A DNA stretch of 7,356 nucleotides from positions 1 through 7,356 of the forward strand of contig DAOQAY010000141.1 in assembly GCA_035354435.1 (NCBI GenBank). The letters are read 5' to 3'. The position numbers were made by a program, and so were the translations under genes. Positions 1 through 6,486 of this stretch are shown here, piece after piece (within the stretch, counting starts at the first letter, position 1; each line of letters begins with the position of its first letter). Under the pieces are notes generated by a model. The model ran no database searches and was not told where the DNA came from. It worked only from the letters and a program-made list of their open reading frames with translations. Source of the stretch: JAKLDO01 sp035354435 (GTDB lineage: Bacteria; UBP6; UBA1177).

Positions 1-639
1 AAAGGTTTCTCACTCATTGAAGTTCTTGCCGCAGTTACAATCCTTTCGGGTGTCCTTTTTGCTGTTGCAAGGATTGTTTCAGCAAGTTATATCTATGTTT
101 CCAAGATACACAACATATATCTGGGAACTGAGCTTGCCAGACTGAAACTTCATGAAGTTGAGGAGATAATCAAAAAAGACGGTCTGCCTGAAACGGAAAC
201 AGAAGAGGAAGGTGAGTTCGACCGGAGCGAATACAAGGATTTCAAGTGGAAATACTCGATCAAGAAAGTGTTCATGCCGCTTCCTGATCTTTCTCCATCT
301 TCAGGAGACGGGACGGAAGGTCAGGCTGAAGAAGCGGCCGGAATGCTTTCTCTTGCAAAAGGCAATATAGAGGATTTTTTTAAAGAAAGGATACGCAAAC
401 TGACATTAAAAATATACTGGGGAGCCGGAGAAAGAGAATCTGAAAAAGTGGTTTTTACAGTTTTTCTTACAACTGAAGGTGCTGTCAAGACTTTTCAGCA
501 GTTTCAAGGCAATCCTTCAAAGAGCGGAAACACAGGAATTCCTGATGGTGGCGGTGAAAGAAAATCAGACCCTAACTATAACAGGTTCAGACCTTCCAGT
601 AAGGATATTTTGAGAAATCCCGGAGAAAATTTGCAGTGA
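1..639 (+). CDS. gspI: Type II secretion minor pseudopilin GspI (5'-truncated)
   Basis: The open frame runs from base 1 to a TGA at 637-639. The true start is just outside the window, because the first two codons (Lys-Gly) are the end of a prepilin leader. The next residues, FSLIEVLAAVTIL, are the class III signal: cleavage falls after Gly, Phe is +1 and Glu is +5, followed by the hydrophobic helix to about visible residue 27. ELARLKLHEVEE (about 48-59) and FKWKYSIKK (about 81-89) match the GspI pattern, as does a late strand pair, IRKLTLKIYWGAG...VVFTVFLTT (131-158). GspI is a minor pseudopilin that nucleates the tip complex with GspJ and GspK, and its place directly before gspJ supports the call. 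Two parts look unusual: a Pro/Ser/Gly/Glu-rich insertion (about 93-120), and a hydrophilic Gly/Pro/Asn-rich tail (about 160-212). They make it clearly longer than the usual 120-130 residues. An internal GTG at 268 is not the real start. The family call is firm; I over other minor pseudopilins rests on order and motifs. Confidence 0.88.
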   Translation, partial: KGFSLIEVLAAVTILSGVLFAVARIVSASYIYVSKIHNIYLGTELARLKLHEVEEIIKKDGLPETETEEEGEFDRSEYKDFKWKYSIKKVFMPLPDLSPSSGDGTEGQAEEAAGMLSLAKGNIEDFFKERIRKLTLKIYWGAGERESEKVVFTVFLTTEGAVKTFQQFQGNPSKSGNTGIPDGGGERKSDPNYNRFRPSSKDILRNPGENLQ

Positions 640-645
640 GAGATA

Positions 646-1299
646 ATGAAAAGTAAAGGCTTTACAATGATAGAAGTGCTTGTTTCGATGGCAATTACAG
701 CAATTCTGGTGGTTTCTGTATATTTTTCATTTTCAGGAATACTGACAGGAAGATCGAAAATAAAGGAGATAACGGAAAGGGAAAGGACAATATATTTCAC
801 TCTTGAAATAATAAGGAACGATCTGAAAAATGCGTTTCTTACGATGAATAAAGGTGTTCCGGAAGAGACTCACAAGACAATATTTGTGTGTGCCGAGGAC
901 GAGCCTGTGTCACACTTGACATTTACATCGATAAACCATGTGAAAATGCAGTCTGATGTCAAACAGAGCGATCAGACCGAAATTGAATATTACGGAGATA
1001 ATGTTGATGGAGAGAATGTGCTTTTCCGCAGAGAAAGCCTGTGGATAGATGAATATCCCGAAAAAGGTGGAAATGTATATCCGGTTTTCAAAGGATTCAA
1101 GAAGCTTTCGTTTGAATTCTGGAATACAGTAACAAGCGAATGGGTTCCTCAATGGGACAGTGAAAGTGCTGACAATGCCAATATTCTGCCTCCGAAAGTG
1201 AAAATAACACTGCTCGTTGATGAGGGCGTTCAAGGTAAAGAGGATTTTATTATAGAAACGGTTGTAAATATAAAAATGGTCAGACCATTGAGTTTTTAG
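646..1299 (+). CDS. gspJ: Type II secretion minor pseudopilin GspJ
   Basis: A 217-residue protein. It starts MKSKG followed by FTMIEVLVSMAIT, so the leader is five residues, with cleavage after Gly5, Phe at +1 and Glu at +5 for prepilin peptidase and N-methylation. The hydrophobic helix spans about residues 6-28. The body carries GspJ hallmarks: an amphipathic stretch with IIRNDLKNA (about 54-62), then IEYYGD and VLFRRESLW, then FKGFKKLSFEFW followed by a Trp-containing loop (WVPQWDSE) and LPPKVKITLLVDE. GspJ is the tip-complex pseudopilin that binds GspI and GspK in the periplasm. Length is near the family norm of about 200. It starts 6 nt after gspI, with a GAGA ribosome site at 638-641, and stops 1 nt before gspK. 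No anomalies seen. Confidence 0.93.
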   Translation: MKSKGFTMIEVLVSMAITAILVVSVYFSFSGILTGRSKIKEITERERTIYFTLEIIRNDLKNAFLTMNKGVPEETHKTIFVCAEDEPVSHLTFTSINHVKMQSDVKQSDQTEIEYYGDNVDGENVLFRRESLWIDEYPEKGGNVYPVFKGFKKLSFEFWNTVTSEWVPQWDSESADNANILPPKVKITLLVDEGVQGKEDFIIETVVNIKMVRPLSF

Positions 1300-1301
1300 G
1301 A
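1297..1301 (+). promoter_or_regulatory. Shine-Dalgarno-like TAGGA bearing on the gspK start
   Basis: TAGGA overlaps the gspJ stop codon. It abuts the ATG at 1301 but stands 5 nt before the ATG at 1307. This spacing favours 1307 as the real gspK start, while a weaker GAG at 1290-1292 could serve 1301. The two starts differ by only two residues in the cleaved leader. Confidence 0.45.
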
Positions 1302-2515
1302 TGAAAATGAAAAAACTTTTCACAGCAATATTTTCTTATCTTAAAAATCCAGTAAGAGGTGTGGCGTTTATAATAGTTATTGTAATGATATCGGTTCTTC
1401 TTCCTATTGTAACTGATATGAACTATGAGGCAAAAACAGAGTTTGATCTTGCAATGAACTACAAAAGAAAAGCCGAAGCACAGGCTCTTGCTTCAAGTGC
1501 TGTGAATTTTGCAGTTGTCGTGTTCGATCTTCAAAAGCAGATAGAGGGAATCCTTAAGCAGTTCAATATGGGACAGGTAATTGAAATATGGGATATTATT
1601 CCTTTTGATACAGCACTGCTCAGGGGTTTTATGTCGGCAGGTCCTTTTGCGGAAGTGGAAGATATCGTGAATGCAAAGGAAACAACTGATGCTCCCAAAG
1701 GTTCGGCACAGAATGATGAACAGGGAGATTCTTTCTACACAGAAACAGGTGATCCGATTTTTCAGTTTCCTGGTGATTTCAAAATCGATTTTCAGAGCGA
1801 AGATACAAAAATCAATCTCAATCATCTTGCATACGGGACAAGGTCGGCAGTTATCAAAATGATAGAAGGCATTATCGAACCGGAGTTCTATGATTTTATT
1901 TTCCTTGAGAACACTTCAAGGAAAGAATATGTAAGCAGAACAGAGCTGATCCAGAACATTGTAGACTGGGTAGATCCGGGTGATGAAAAGTTTACAGATG
2001 GTAACAAATTCACACAAGGCGGTGATGAGCAGAGTGATTATAATGATTTTTATCCGGCCTATAAAGTTAAGAATGCGAAATTTGATACAATTGCGGAAGT
2101 GATGATGGTGTACGGGGTTAACAATCTTGTTTTTAAGATTCTTGAGCCGTATATCACGATTTATTCTACAGGAAAGATCAATATCGCCAAAGCAACTCCT
2201 GAAATGATCGAGGCTATAATAAGGGCATATGCAGTAGATAAAGCTGCTGCGGTCTTTTATAACGAAGATGCGATGAGAGAGCTTCTCGGAAAGATACTGG
2301 CGAAAAAGGCAAAAGACGGTTTTGCCAATTCCGCTGCATTTGTTCAGGCTGTTAAAGATGAAGGTGTCGAGCTGGAAAGCGGTGTCGAGAGCATTATTGA
2401 TGTTACCGGAAGGGTTTACAGAATAAGAGCCACCGGTATAAAGGAAGGTGTTGAAAGCTGGGTTGAAATGGTTGTTGATAGAGAAGGAAATATTTATTAT
2501 TATAGAGAAGGTTGA
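1301..2515 (+). CDS. gspK: Type II secretion minor pseudopilin GspK
   Basis: A 404-residue protein, larger than the other pseudopilins as expected for GspK. The N-terminus is a 20-residue basic leader ending in VRG, followed by VAFIIVIVMISVLLPIV (from residue 21). The +5 position is Ile, not Glu, which is the known GspK exception. INLNHLA (about 171-177) begins the helical insertion domain. In it, NIVDWVDPGDE...GGDEQSDYNDFYPAYKVKNAKFDTIAEVMMVYGV is the typical GspK signature (DW.D.D, then an E..YY..PPY..KN..F.S..EL.LV.G pattern). Later, INIAKATPEMIEAII corresponds to the usual INLNTA..EVL.AL motif. GspK caps the pseudopilus tip. The family binds calcium, and the acidic residues here fit that, by inference. 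An alternative start at 1307 (MKKLFTAIF) has AGGA at a better distance (1298-1301). Using it shortens the leader by two residues and changes nothing else. Confidence 0.92.
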   Translation: MKMKKLFTAIFSYLKNPVRGVAFIIVIVMISVLLPIVTDMNYEAKTEFDLAMNYKRKAEAQALASSAVNFAVVVFDLQKQIEGILKQFNMGQVIEIWDIIPFDTALLRGFMSAGPFAEVEDIVNAKETTDAPKGSAQNDEQGDSFYTETGDPIFQFPGDFKIDFQSEDTKINLNHLAYGTRSAVIKMIEGIIEPEFYDFIFLENTSRKEYVSRTELIQNIVDWVDPGDEKFTDGNKFTQGGDEQSDYNDFYPAYKVKNAKFDTIAEVMMVYGVNNLVFKILEPYITIYSTGKINIAKATPEMIEAIIRAYAVDKAAAVFYNEDAMRELLGKILAKKAKDGFANSAAFVQAVKDEGVELESGVESIIDVTGRVYRIRATGIKEGVESWVEMVVDREGNIYYYREG

Positions 2516-2517
2516 GG
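2514..2517 (+). promoter_or_regulatory. Ribosome binding site fixing the gspL start
   Basis: GAGG overlaps the TGA of gspK and lies 5 nt before ATG 2523. It supports this start over the ATG at 2448 inside gspK, and suggests that ribosomes finishing gspK re-initiate on gspL. Confidence 0.7.
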
Positions 2518-2522
2518 TTTTA

Positions 2523-4010
2523 ATGAGATTCGCTTCATGCAGAATTTCGGGTGACAGACTTCTGTTAAGCATTTTTTCAAAGGAGTACAATAAGGTACAG
2601 TTTGAAAAACAGGTTACAGTGAAAACAGATGAATCATCAGAAATAATCAGGGAACTTGACTATATTGACATGGCTGCACCATCATGCGATGTCCTATATT
2701 ACTCAAGGAACTATCCTCCGGTGAAATCATCTTACTTGAGGAAGATAATCGCTTCTGATATTGAATCTGAAACCCCTTTCAGGGAAGAAGAGATAATTTT
2801 TGATTTTACAAGTACGGGCGGAAAGAGCGATACAAAAGTCTTTTGTATAAAGAAAGAGACTCTGGGTATTGCTCTCAGTCCTTTTGAACAGACAGTAAGA
2901 GAAAAAATAAGAAGCATAATTCCTGAAAATATTCTTCTATTCAAGTCTCCTGATAATCTAGGTAAGGCGATATTTGTAGGTGAGAATTATTCCGCACTTG
3001 TCACGGCAAACGGTCAGATTATCAAAGCTGAAGGTATCGGAAGACTCAGACTGGAGCTTATTTCTGTTTTTTCAGGAAGCGATCCTGAGGAAGAGCTTAA
3101 CACATGGCTTAATGCGGCAGGCGATATAAGCAGACCGATGGAACTTACCGATGTCGAAATGAGGATAAGAAAGGCGGTTCTGTCATTTTTCGAAAGGATG
3201 TTCGCTTTTTTTGTCCCTTATGCCGGAGAGCAGTGTATTACCGGAGTATTTCTCAATGATATTCTTCCCAACGGTTCGGAAAAACTGATAGAAAGCATGG
3301 ACAGTTCGATTTTTTCGCAGACTTCGTTTGTTGTATACTCTCTTACAGATTCTCTTGAAATGATCGCAACCGTAGCTGAAAATGCCGATACAGTCAATAT
3401 GGCGTCGGGCGAGTTTGCATACAAGGGAGGTTTTACATTTCTGAAAAGGAGAATAATCCTCGGAGCTTTGCTTTATGCGGTTGCGTTAGTTCTTCTTGTT
3501 GCCGGGATGCAGATAAGGAAAGGTTATCTTGACACACGGCTTGAAGAGATAGACACCAGAACAAAGAAGGTGATGAAAGAGGTTATCGGAAAAGAGCTTC
3601 CTTCATTAAGGCAGGCCGTTGCAATAATGAACAAGACAATAAAAGGTGAAGTCGGCATGGCTGATAAAAAAGTTATCTATCCGTACAGTTCAGTCTACAT
3701 AATGGAAGTTATTTTTCCATATGCCACTTTTGAAAATAGTACAATAGAGATATCGGAACTTTCGATAAAAGATGAAGGTAAAATAAGGCTTGTCGGAACC
3801 AGCAGTACTCTTGAAGATATTAACAAACTTACCGAGAACCTTCAGAAAGATCCTCTTATTTCAGAGCTTAACAGAGGACAGATCAATACAAGAGCGGATA
3901 AAAGCGCTTTTAATATCACTTTCCAGTTCGCCGGAGTAAAAAAGGAGGACCTTAAAAACAAAAAACCGAAGAAGAAGGGTTCAAAGGGTGAAAGTGAGGG
4001 GGAATTATGA
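2523..4010 (+). CDS. gspL: Type II secretion inner-membrane platform protein GspL
   Basis: A 495-residue bitopic protein. Residues 1 to about 290 should be the cytoplasmic actin-like (RNase H-fold) domain that recruits the ATPase GspE. YLRKIIASDIESETPFREEEIIFDF (71-95) is the GspL/PilM-type segment, and AIFVGENYSALVTANGQII begins the second half. The N-terminus (MRFASCRISGDRLLLSIF) lacks the nucleotide-binding DxG seen in PilM, so ATP binding is unlikely. A single membrane helix spans 311-331 (IILGALLYAVALVLLVAGMQI), preceded by KRR. A coiled-coil-like stretch follows, then a ferredoxin-like periplasmic domain (about 390-470). The last 24 residues are Lys-rich (9 Lys), which is unusual. The start at 2523 is preferred over an upstream ATG at 2448 because it has GAGG at 2514-2517 and begins 7 nt after the gspK stop. 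Position before gspM supports the name. Sequence conservation with textbook GspL is low, so part of the call rests on architecture and synteny. Confidence 0.86.
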   Translation: MRFASCRISGDRLLLSIFSKEYNKVQFEKQVTVKTDESSEIIRELDYIDMAAPSCDVLYYSRNYPPVKSSYLRKIIASDIESETPFREEEIIFDFTSTGGKSDTKVFCIKKETLGIALSPFEQTVREKIRSIIPENILLFKSPDNLGKAIFVGENYSALVTANGQIIKAEGIGRLRLELISVFSGSDPEEELNTWLNAAGDISRPMELTDVEMRIRKAVLSFFERMFAFFVPYAGEQCITGVFLNDILPNGSEKLIESMDSSIFSQTSFVVYSLTDSLEMIATVAENADTVNMASGEFAYKGGFTFLKRRIILGALLYAVALVLLVAGMQIRKGYLDTRLEEIDTRTKKVMKEVIGKELPSLRQAVAIMNKTIKGEVGMADKKVIYPYSSVYIMEVIFPYATFENSTIEISELSIKDEGKIRLVGTSSTLEDINKLTENLQKDPLISELNRGQINTRADKSAFNITFQFAGVKKEDLKNKKPKKKGSKGESEGEL

Positions 4011-4549
4011 AAGAGAAAATATTGAACTTCTTTACCAGTCTGAGCGAAAGGGAGCGGATAATACTGTCAGTCATGGCAGCAGTTATGATGATATTCGTTT
4101 TTGTTTCAACATGGTTTGTAATGAATTCATCAGTTCAGGAAAGGGTGGATCTCATATCCGACCAGGAATCAATGCTTCAAAAGATGATATCTATGAAAAA
4201 TGTCTATCAGCGTGCCCAGATACAGCAGAAGGCAATGCTTGAGAATATCAACAGCAACAGTGTCAGTCTGAGTTCTGACATAAGCACTGTAAAAGACAGT
4301 ATCGGGATAGAGATAGCCACTTTAAAAGAGATAAATCCGAAAAAGAAGGGTGATGTGAGCATTGAAAGGACTGAAATCGGACTCAGAGATGTCTCTCTTG
4401 AAGACACCCTTGCTTTTCTTTACGGGATCGAAAACAAAACGAGATTTGTTTTTGTCGACTCACTTAATATCAAAAAGAGGTTCAACCAGCAGAACTATGA
4501 TGTTCTTGTAACTGTCGCCACTTTGAAAAAGGAGGTGACGAGTGAATAA
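4007..4549 (+). CDS. gspM: Type II secretion inner-membrane platform protein GspM
   Basis: A 180-residue protein, the usual GspM length. LSERER at residues 12-17, directly before a hydrophobic helix (IILSVMAAVMMIFVFVSTWFVM, 18-39), is the classic GspM start. The periplasmic part begins with a helical, probably coiled-coil, region (about 42-90). It ends in a small alpha/beta ferredoxin-like domain with LEDTLAFLYGIENKTRFVFVDSLNIKKR and a final strand YDVLVTVATLKK. GspM pairs with GspL and contacts GspC, GspF and GspE in the inner-membrane platform. The ATG overlaps the gspL stop (ATGA at 4007-4010), which points to translational coupling. GAGGGGG at 3996-4002 is a strong ribosome site. Nothing unusual seen. 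Confidence 0.9.
   Translation: MKEKILNFFTSLSERERIILSVMAAVMMIFVFVSTWFVMNSSVQERVDLISDQESMLQKMISMKNVYQRAQIQQKAMLENINSNSVSLSSDISTVKDSIGIEIATLKEINPKKKGDVSIERTEIGLRDVSLEDTLAFLYGIENKTRFVFVDSLNIKKRFNQQNYDVLVTVATLKKEVTSE
4530..4535 (+). promoter_or_regulatory. Ribosome binding site fixing the GTG start of gspN
   Basis: AGGAGG lies within the last codons of gspM, 6 nt before GTG 4542. It is a near-perfect Shine-Dalgarno sequence and justifies calling a GTG start that overlaps the gspM stop by 8 nt. Its strength may offset the weaker start codon. Confidence 0.75.
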
Positions 4550-5945
4550 ATTGATCGAAATATTCGAGAAATTGCGGAAATCTATGCCCAGCGGAAAGAT
4601 TCTCGTATATATTAAAGGGTTTCTGTTCATTAATTTCGCATTTTTTATTGGAATGTGGCTCGGAATGAAGCTGTTCTTTCCTGATGATTTTATACTTGCT
4701 AAAATAAACAGTGTCCTTTTTGTCAAGGATATGGGTCTTACAGCTGAAGATGTTTCAGTATCACCTTTCGGAAATATTTCTTTCTATGACGGAGTGCTTA
4801 CGAAAAAAGGTGAAGATATGATATCTTTCCGGAAACTGAAGTTTTCTCCTTCGATTTTTGAGATGATGTCAGGAGATATTTCCGGTGAAATATATCTTGA
4901 AGATGTCAACAATCAGGGCGGAGAGCTCGAAGTGGAGTTCGACTCTTCAAAAAATCCATGTTATTCATTTGATCTCAGTGAAATTCCCGTTGCCATATTC
5001 AATGCTCTTCTTACAGATATGTCATTTACCGGTGTAATTTCAGGCGAAGGTCAGATATGTATGTCTGAAAATCAGAAATATTCAGGTGAAATAGATCTTA
5101 GCGGTGACGAAATTGTCTTAAGAGGCAAGATACCTACACCGATGGGAGCTTTTGATATAGGTTCAGTTTTACTTGGAAAAATAGAGTTTTACAGCAAAGT
5201 AACCGACAATAAAGTTGATATAGAGAAGTTCCTGATGAGCGGAGTTCTCAATTTTGATATTATCGGAAAGATCATCATGAATTCCAAAATAATGATCTCT
5301 TCAAGGCTTGATCTTGATGTCAGGGCGAAAGTTGCCGATATGAAAAAACTGGCGGAAAATTCAACTCTCAACCTTCTTGTAAATCAGATGGCTCAATATA
5401 AAACTGACAAGGAAAATGACTTTGCCTTTACCCTCAGAGGTTTTATTACAAAACCGCAGATAAGCAGAGCACCGAAAGAAAGAGTTGCAGGCAGATCCAA
5501 CATCAGTGCCGATGAAGCAAAGGAAAAAAGAGCTGAAAGGGTAAGATCGAGAACTTCCAGAAGAAAACCTCTGCCCGGTGTGGAAAACGATGGAAAACAG
5601 CAGCCTTTCATTCCGAGAAACAATGAAAGACAGGTTGTGCAGCCTGTAAGGGGAAGTGAAAGCGAAACTCAAAAAGAAGAAGTCGTTGAAAGACCTGAAA
5701 AGATTGAAAATATTCAGAGACCTGACAGATCGGAAAGACCGGAAAGACCGGAAAGACAGGCAAAGCCGGAACCCATGGAAAGAGAACCGCTGGATACCGG
5801 ACTTCCTGTTGAGGATGTTCCCGTTCAGGAGGATAATCCAGCAAAATCAAAGCATAACACTGTTTCTGAAGCTGAGAATGAATCTTCTCAACAGGCTGAA
5901 GAAAATGATGCGGCATCTGAAAGTAATGACAGCGATGAGTTGTAA
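4542..5945 (+). CDS. gspN: GspN-type (AsmA-like) T2SS inner-membrane protein with long disordered tail
   Basis: A 467-residue protein that starts at GTG (4542), overlaps the gspM stop by 8 nt and has a strong AAGGAGG site 6 nt upstream. Residues 1-25 are basic and cytoplasmic. One membrane helix lies at about 26-46 (GFLFINFAFFIGMWLGMKLFF), so the rest is predicted periplasmic. The region about 58-308 is beta-rich: GLTAEDVSVSPFGNISFYDGVL, then repeated short strands, then FAFTLRGFITKPQISRA. This is the pattern of delta-proteobacterial/Leptospira-type GspN, which resembles AsmA-like proteins. Cys140 and Cys173 could form a disulfide (inference). From residue 309 to the end the protein is low-complexity: first Arg/Lys-rich (KEKRAERVRSRTSRRK), then Pro/Glu/Arg with an ERP repeat, and finally acidic Ser/Asn/Glu/Asp-rich. 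That tail of about 160 residues is not part of the usual GspN. GspN is dispensable or absent in many T2SSs and its exact role is unsettled. Position after gspM supports the name. Confidence 0.82.
   Translation: MNKLIEIFEKLRKSMPSGKILVYIKGFLFINFAFFIGMWLGMKLFFPDDFILAKINSVLFVKDMGLTAEDVSVSPFGNISFYDGVLTKKGEDMISFRKLKFSPSIFEMMSGDISGEIYLEDVNNQGGELEVEFDSSKNPCYSFDLSEIPVAIFNALLTDMSFTGVISGEGQICMSENQKYSGEIDLSGDEIVLRGKIPTPMGAFDIGSVLLGKIEFYSKVTDNKVDIEKFLMSGVLNFDIIGKIIMNSKIMISSRLDLDVRAKVADMKKLAENSTLNLLVNQMAQYKTDKENDFAFTLRGFITKPQISRAPKERVAGRSNISADEAKEKRAERVRSRTSRRKPLPGVENDGKQQPFIPRNNERQVVQPVRGSESETQKEEVVERPEKIENIQRPDRSERPERPERQAKPEPMEREPLDTGLPVEDVPVQEDNPAKSKHNTVSEAENESSQQAEENDAASESNDSDEL
5731..5757 (+). repeat. 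Three perfect 9-nt tandem repeats (CGGAAAGAC) in gspN
   Basis: Three identical head-to-tail copies of CGGAAAGAC occur within the tail of gspN and encode the repeating Glu-Arg-Pro units at about residues 398-406. Degenerate copies lie upstream (GAAAGACCT around 5688) and downstream (GAAAGAC then GAACCG). The unit is a multiple of three, so copy-number change by slippage would alter tail length without breaking the frame. Confidence 0.85.
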
Positions 5946-5957
5946 ACTATATTTTAT

Positions 5958-5963
5958 GGAGAG
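5958..5963 (+). promoter_or_regulatory. Ribosome binding site for the NTF2-like lipoprotein
   Basis: GGAGAG lies in the 22-nt gap after gspN, 4 nt before ATG 5968. It favours this start over the in-frame ATG at 5956, which would put four extra residues (MERD) before the signal peptide. Confidence 0.65.
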
Positions 5964-5967
5964 AGAT

Positions 5968-6486
5968 ATGAAAAAGATCGTATTTGCGCTGGCTGTTGCT
6001 TCCCTTCTTTTTTCGGTTTCGTGCAGTACAAAGTACATTAAAGGTACAAAGATCATTGAAGATGAGGATACAAAGGCGATCTTCACCGTGTTCGGACATT
6101 ATGTGAAAGGTTTCAAAGAGCAGAATCCTGAAGTTTTCTCGTCTTATATAGCAGACAGCTATTATGACAGCAACGGAACGGATGATCCATCTGATGATGT
6201 CGATCATGACAAGGTGATTGAGATACTCAATTCTGAACAGTTCAAATCGCTCAGGAAGATCGACATAGTTTATATTGTGAAAGATCTCAAGGTTGATAAA
6301 GCTTTAAAAACTGCGAAACTCATCTATTATTTTGAAGTAAGGTTCAAAAGAGAAAGCAAGATCAAACCTGAAGAGCAAAGCGCATTTGTCGAAAATGACG
6401 GTATGACCAATCACAAAGTCAGCGACAACAACATGATGAAATTCATAAAAGAAGGCAATGACTGGAAGATCGCAAGCGGACTGTAA
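5968..6486 (+). CDS. Putative NTF2-like lipoprotein downstream of gspN
   Basis: A 172-residue protein with a lipoprotein-type signal: MKK, a hydrophobic core (residues 4-17) and Cys19 in the context FSVSC. The -3 Ser is atypical for a lipobox, so lipidation is likely but not certain. The mature part fits a small NTF2/SnoaL-like alpha+beta fold: a first helix with IFTVFGHYVKGFKEQNPEVFSSYIADSYYD (38-67), an Asp-rich loop, DSNGTDDPSDDVDHDK (67-82), then strands around 98-128 and a final MMKFIKEGNDWKIASG (156-171), the usual closing strand of that fold. The assignment comes from pattern recognition, not from an alignment. Start 5968 is chosen because GGAGAG lies 4 nt upstream. An in-frame ATG at 5956 lacks this, and the longer open frame back to 5656 only shadows gspN. 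It begins 22 nt after gspN, so it is probably the last gene of the secretion operon. Function unknown; a T2SS accessory or an unrelated envelope protein are both possible. Confidence 0.8.
   Translation: MKKIVFALAVASLLFSVSCSTKYIKGTKIIEDEDTKAIFTVFGHYVKGFKEQNPEVFSSYIADSYYDSNGTDDPSDDVDHDKVIEILNSEQFKSLRKIDIVYIVKDLKVDKALKTAKLIYYFEVRFKRESKIKPEEQSAFVENDGMTNHKVSDNNMMKFIKEGNDWKIASGL

Noticed and set aside
2448..2522. Upstream ATG at 2448 as the gspL start
   Set aside because: It would overlap gspK by 68 nt, add residues with no GspL-like pattern, and lacks the GAGG site that precedes ATG 2523.
1916..2590. A 224-codon open frame on the minus strand opposite gspK and the start of gspL
   Set aside because: It lies fully opposite well-supported genes, has Cys/His/Ile/Phe-rich composition typical of antisense shadows, no signal or domain, and no ribosome-site support. 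The same applies to the other minus-strand frames such as 910-1323 and 5608-5916.
3988..4242. Open frame of 84 codons spanning the gspL/gspM junction in another frame
   Set aside because: It overlaps gspM out of frame, shows no recognisable protein pattern, and gspM has the LSERER motif plus a membrane helix in the competing frame.
5656..5967. Upstream extension of the NTF2-like lipoprotein frame into gspN
   Set aside because: The frame is open by chance through the low-complexity gspN tail (Lys/Arg/Asp repeats from the 9-nt repeat). The signal peptide and ribosome site clearly place the start at 5968.
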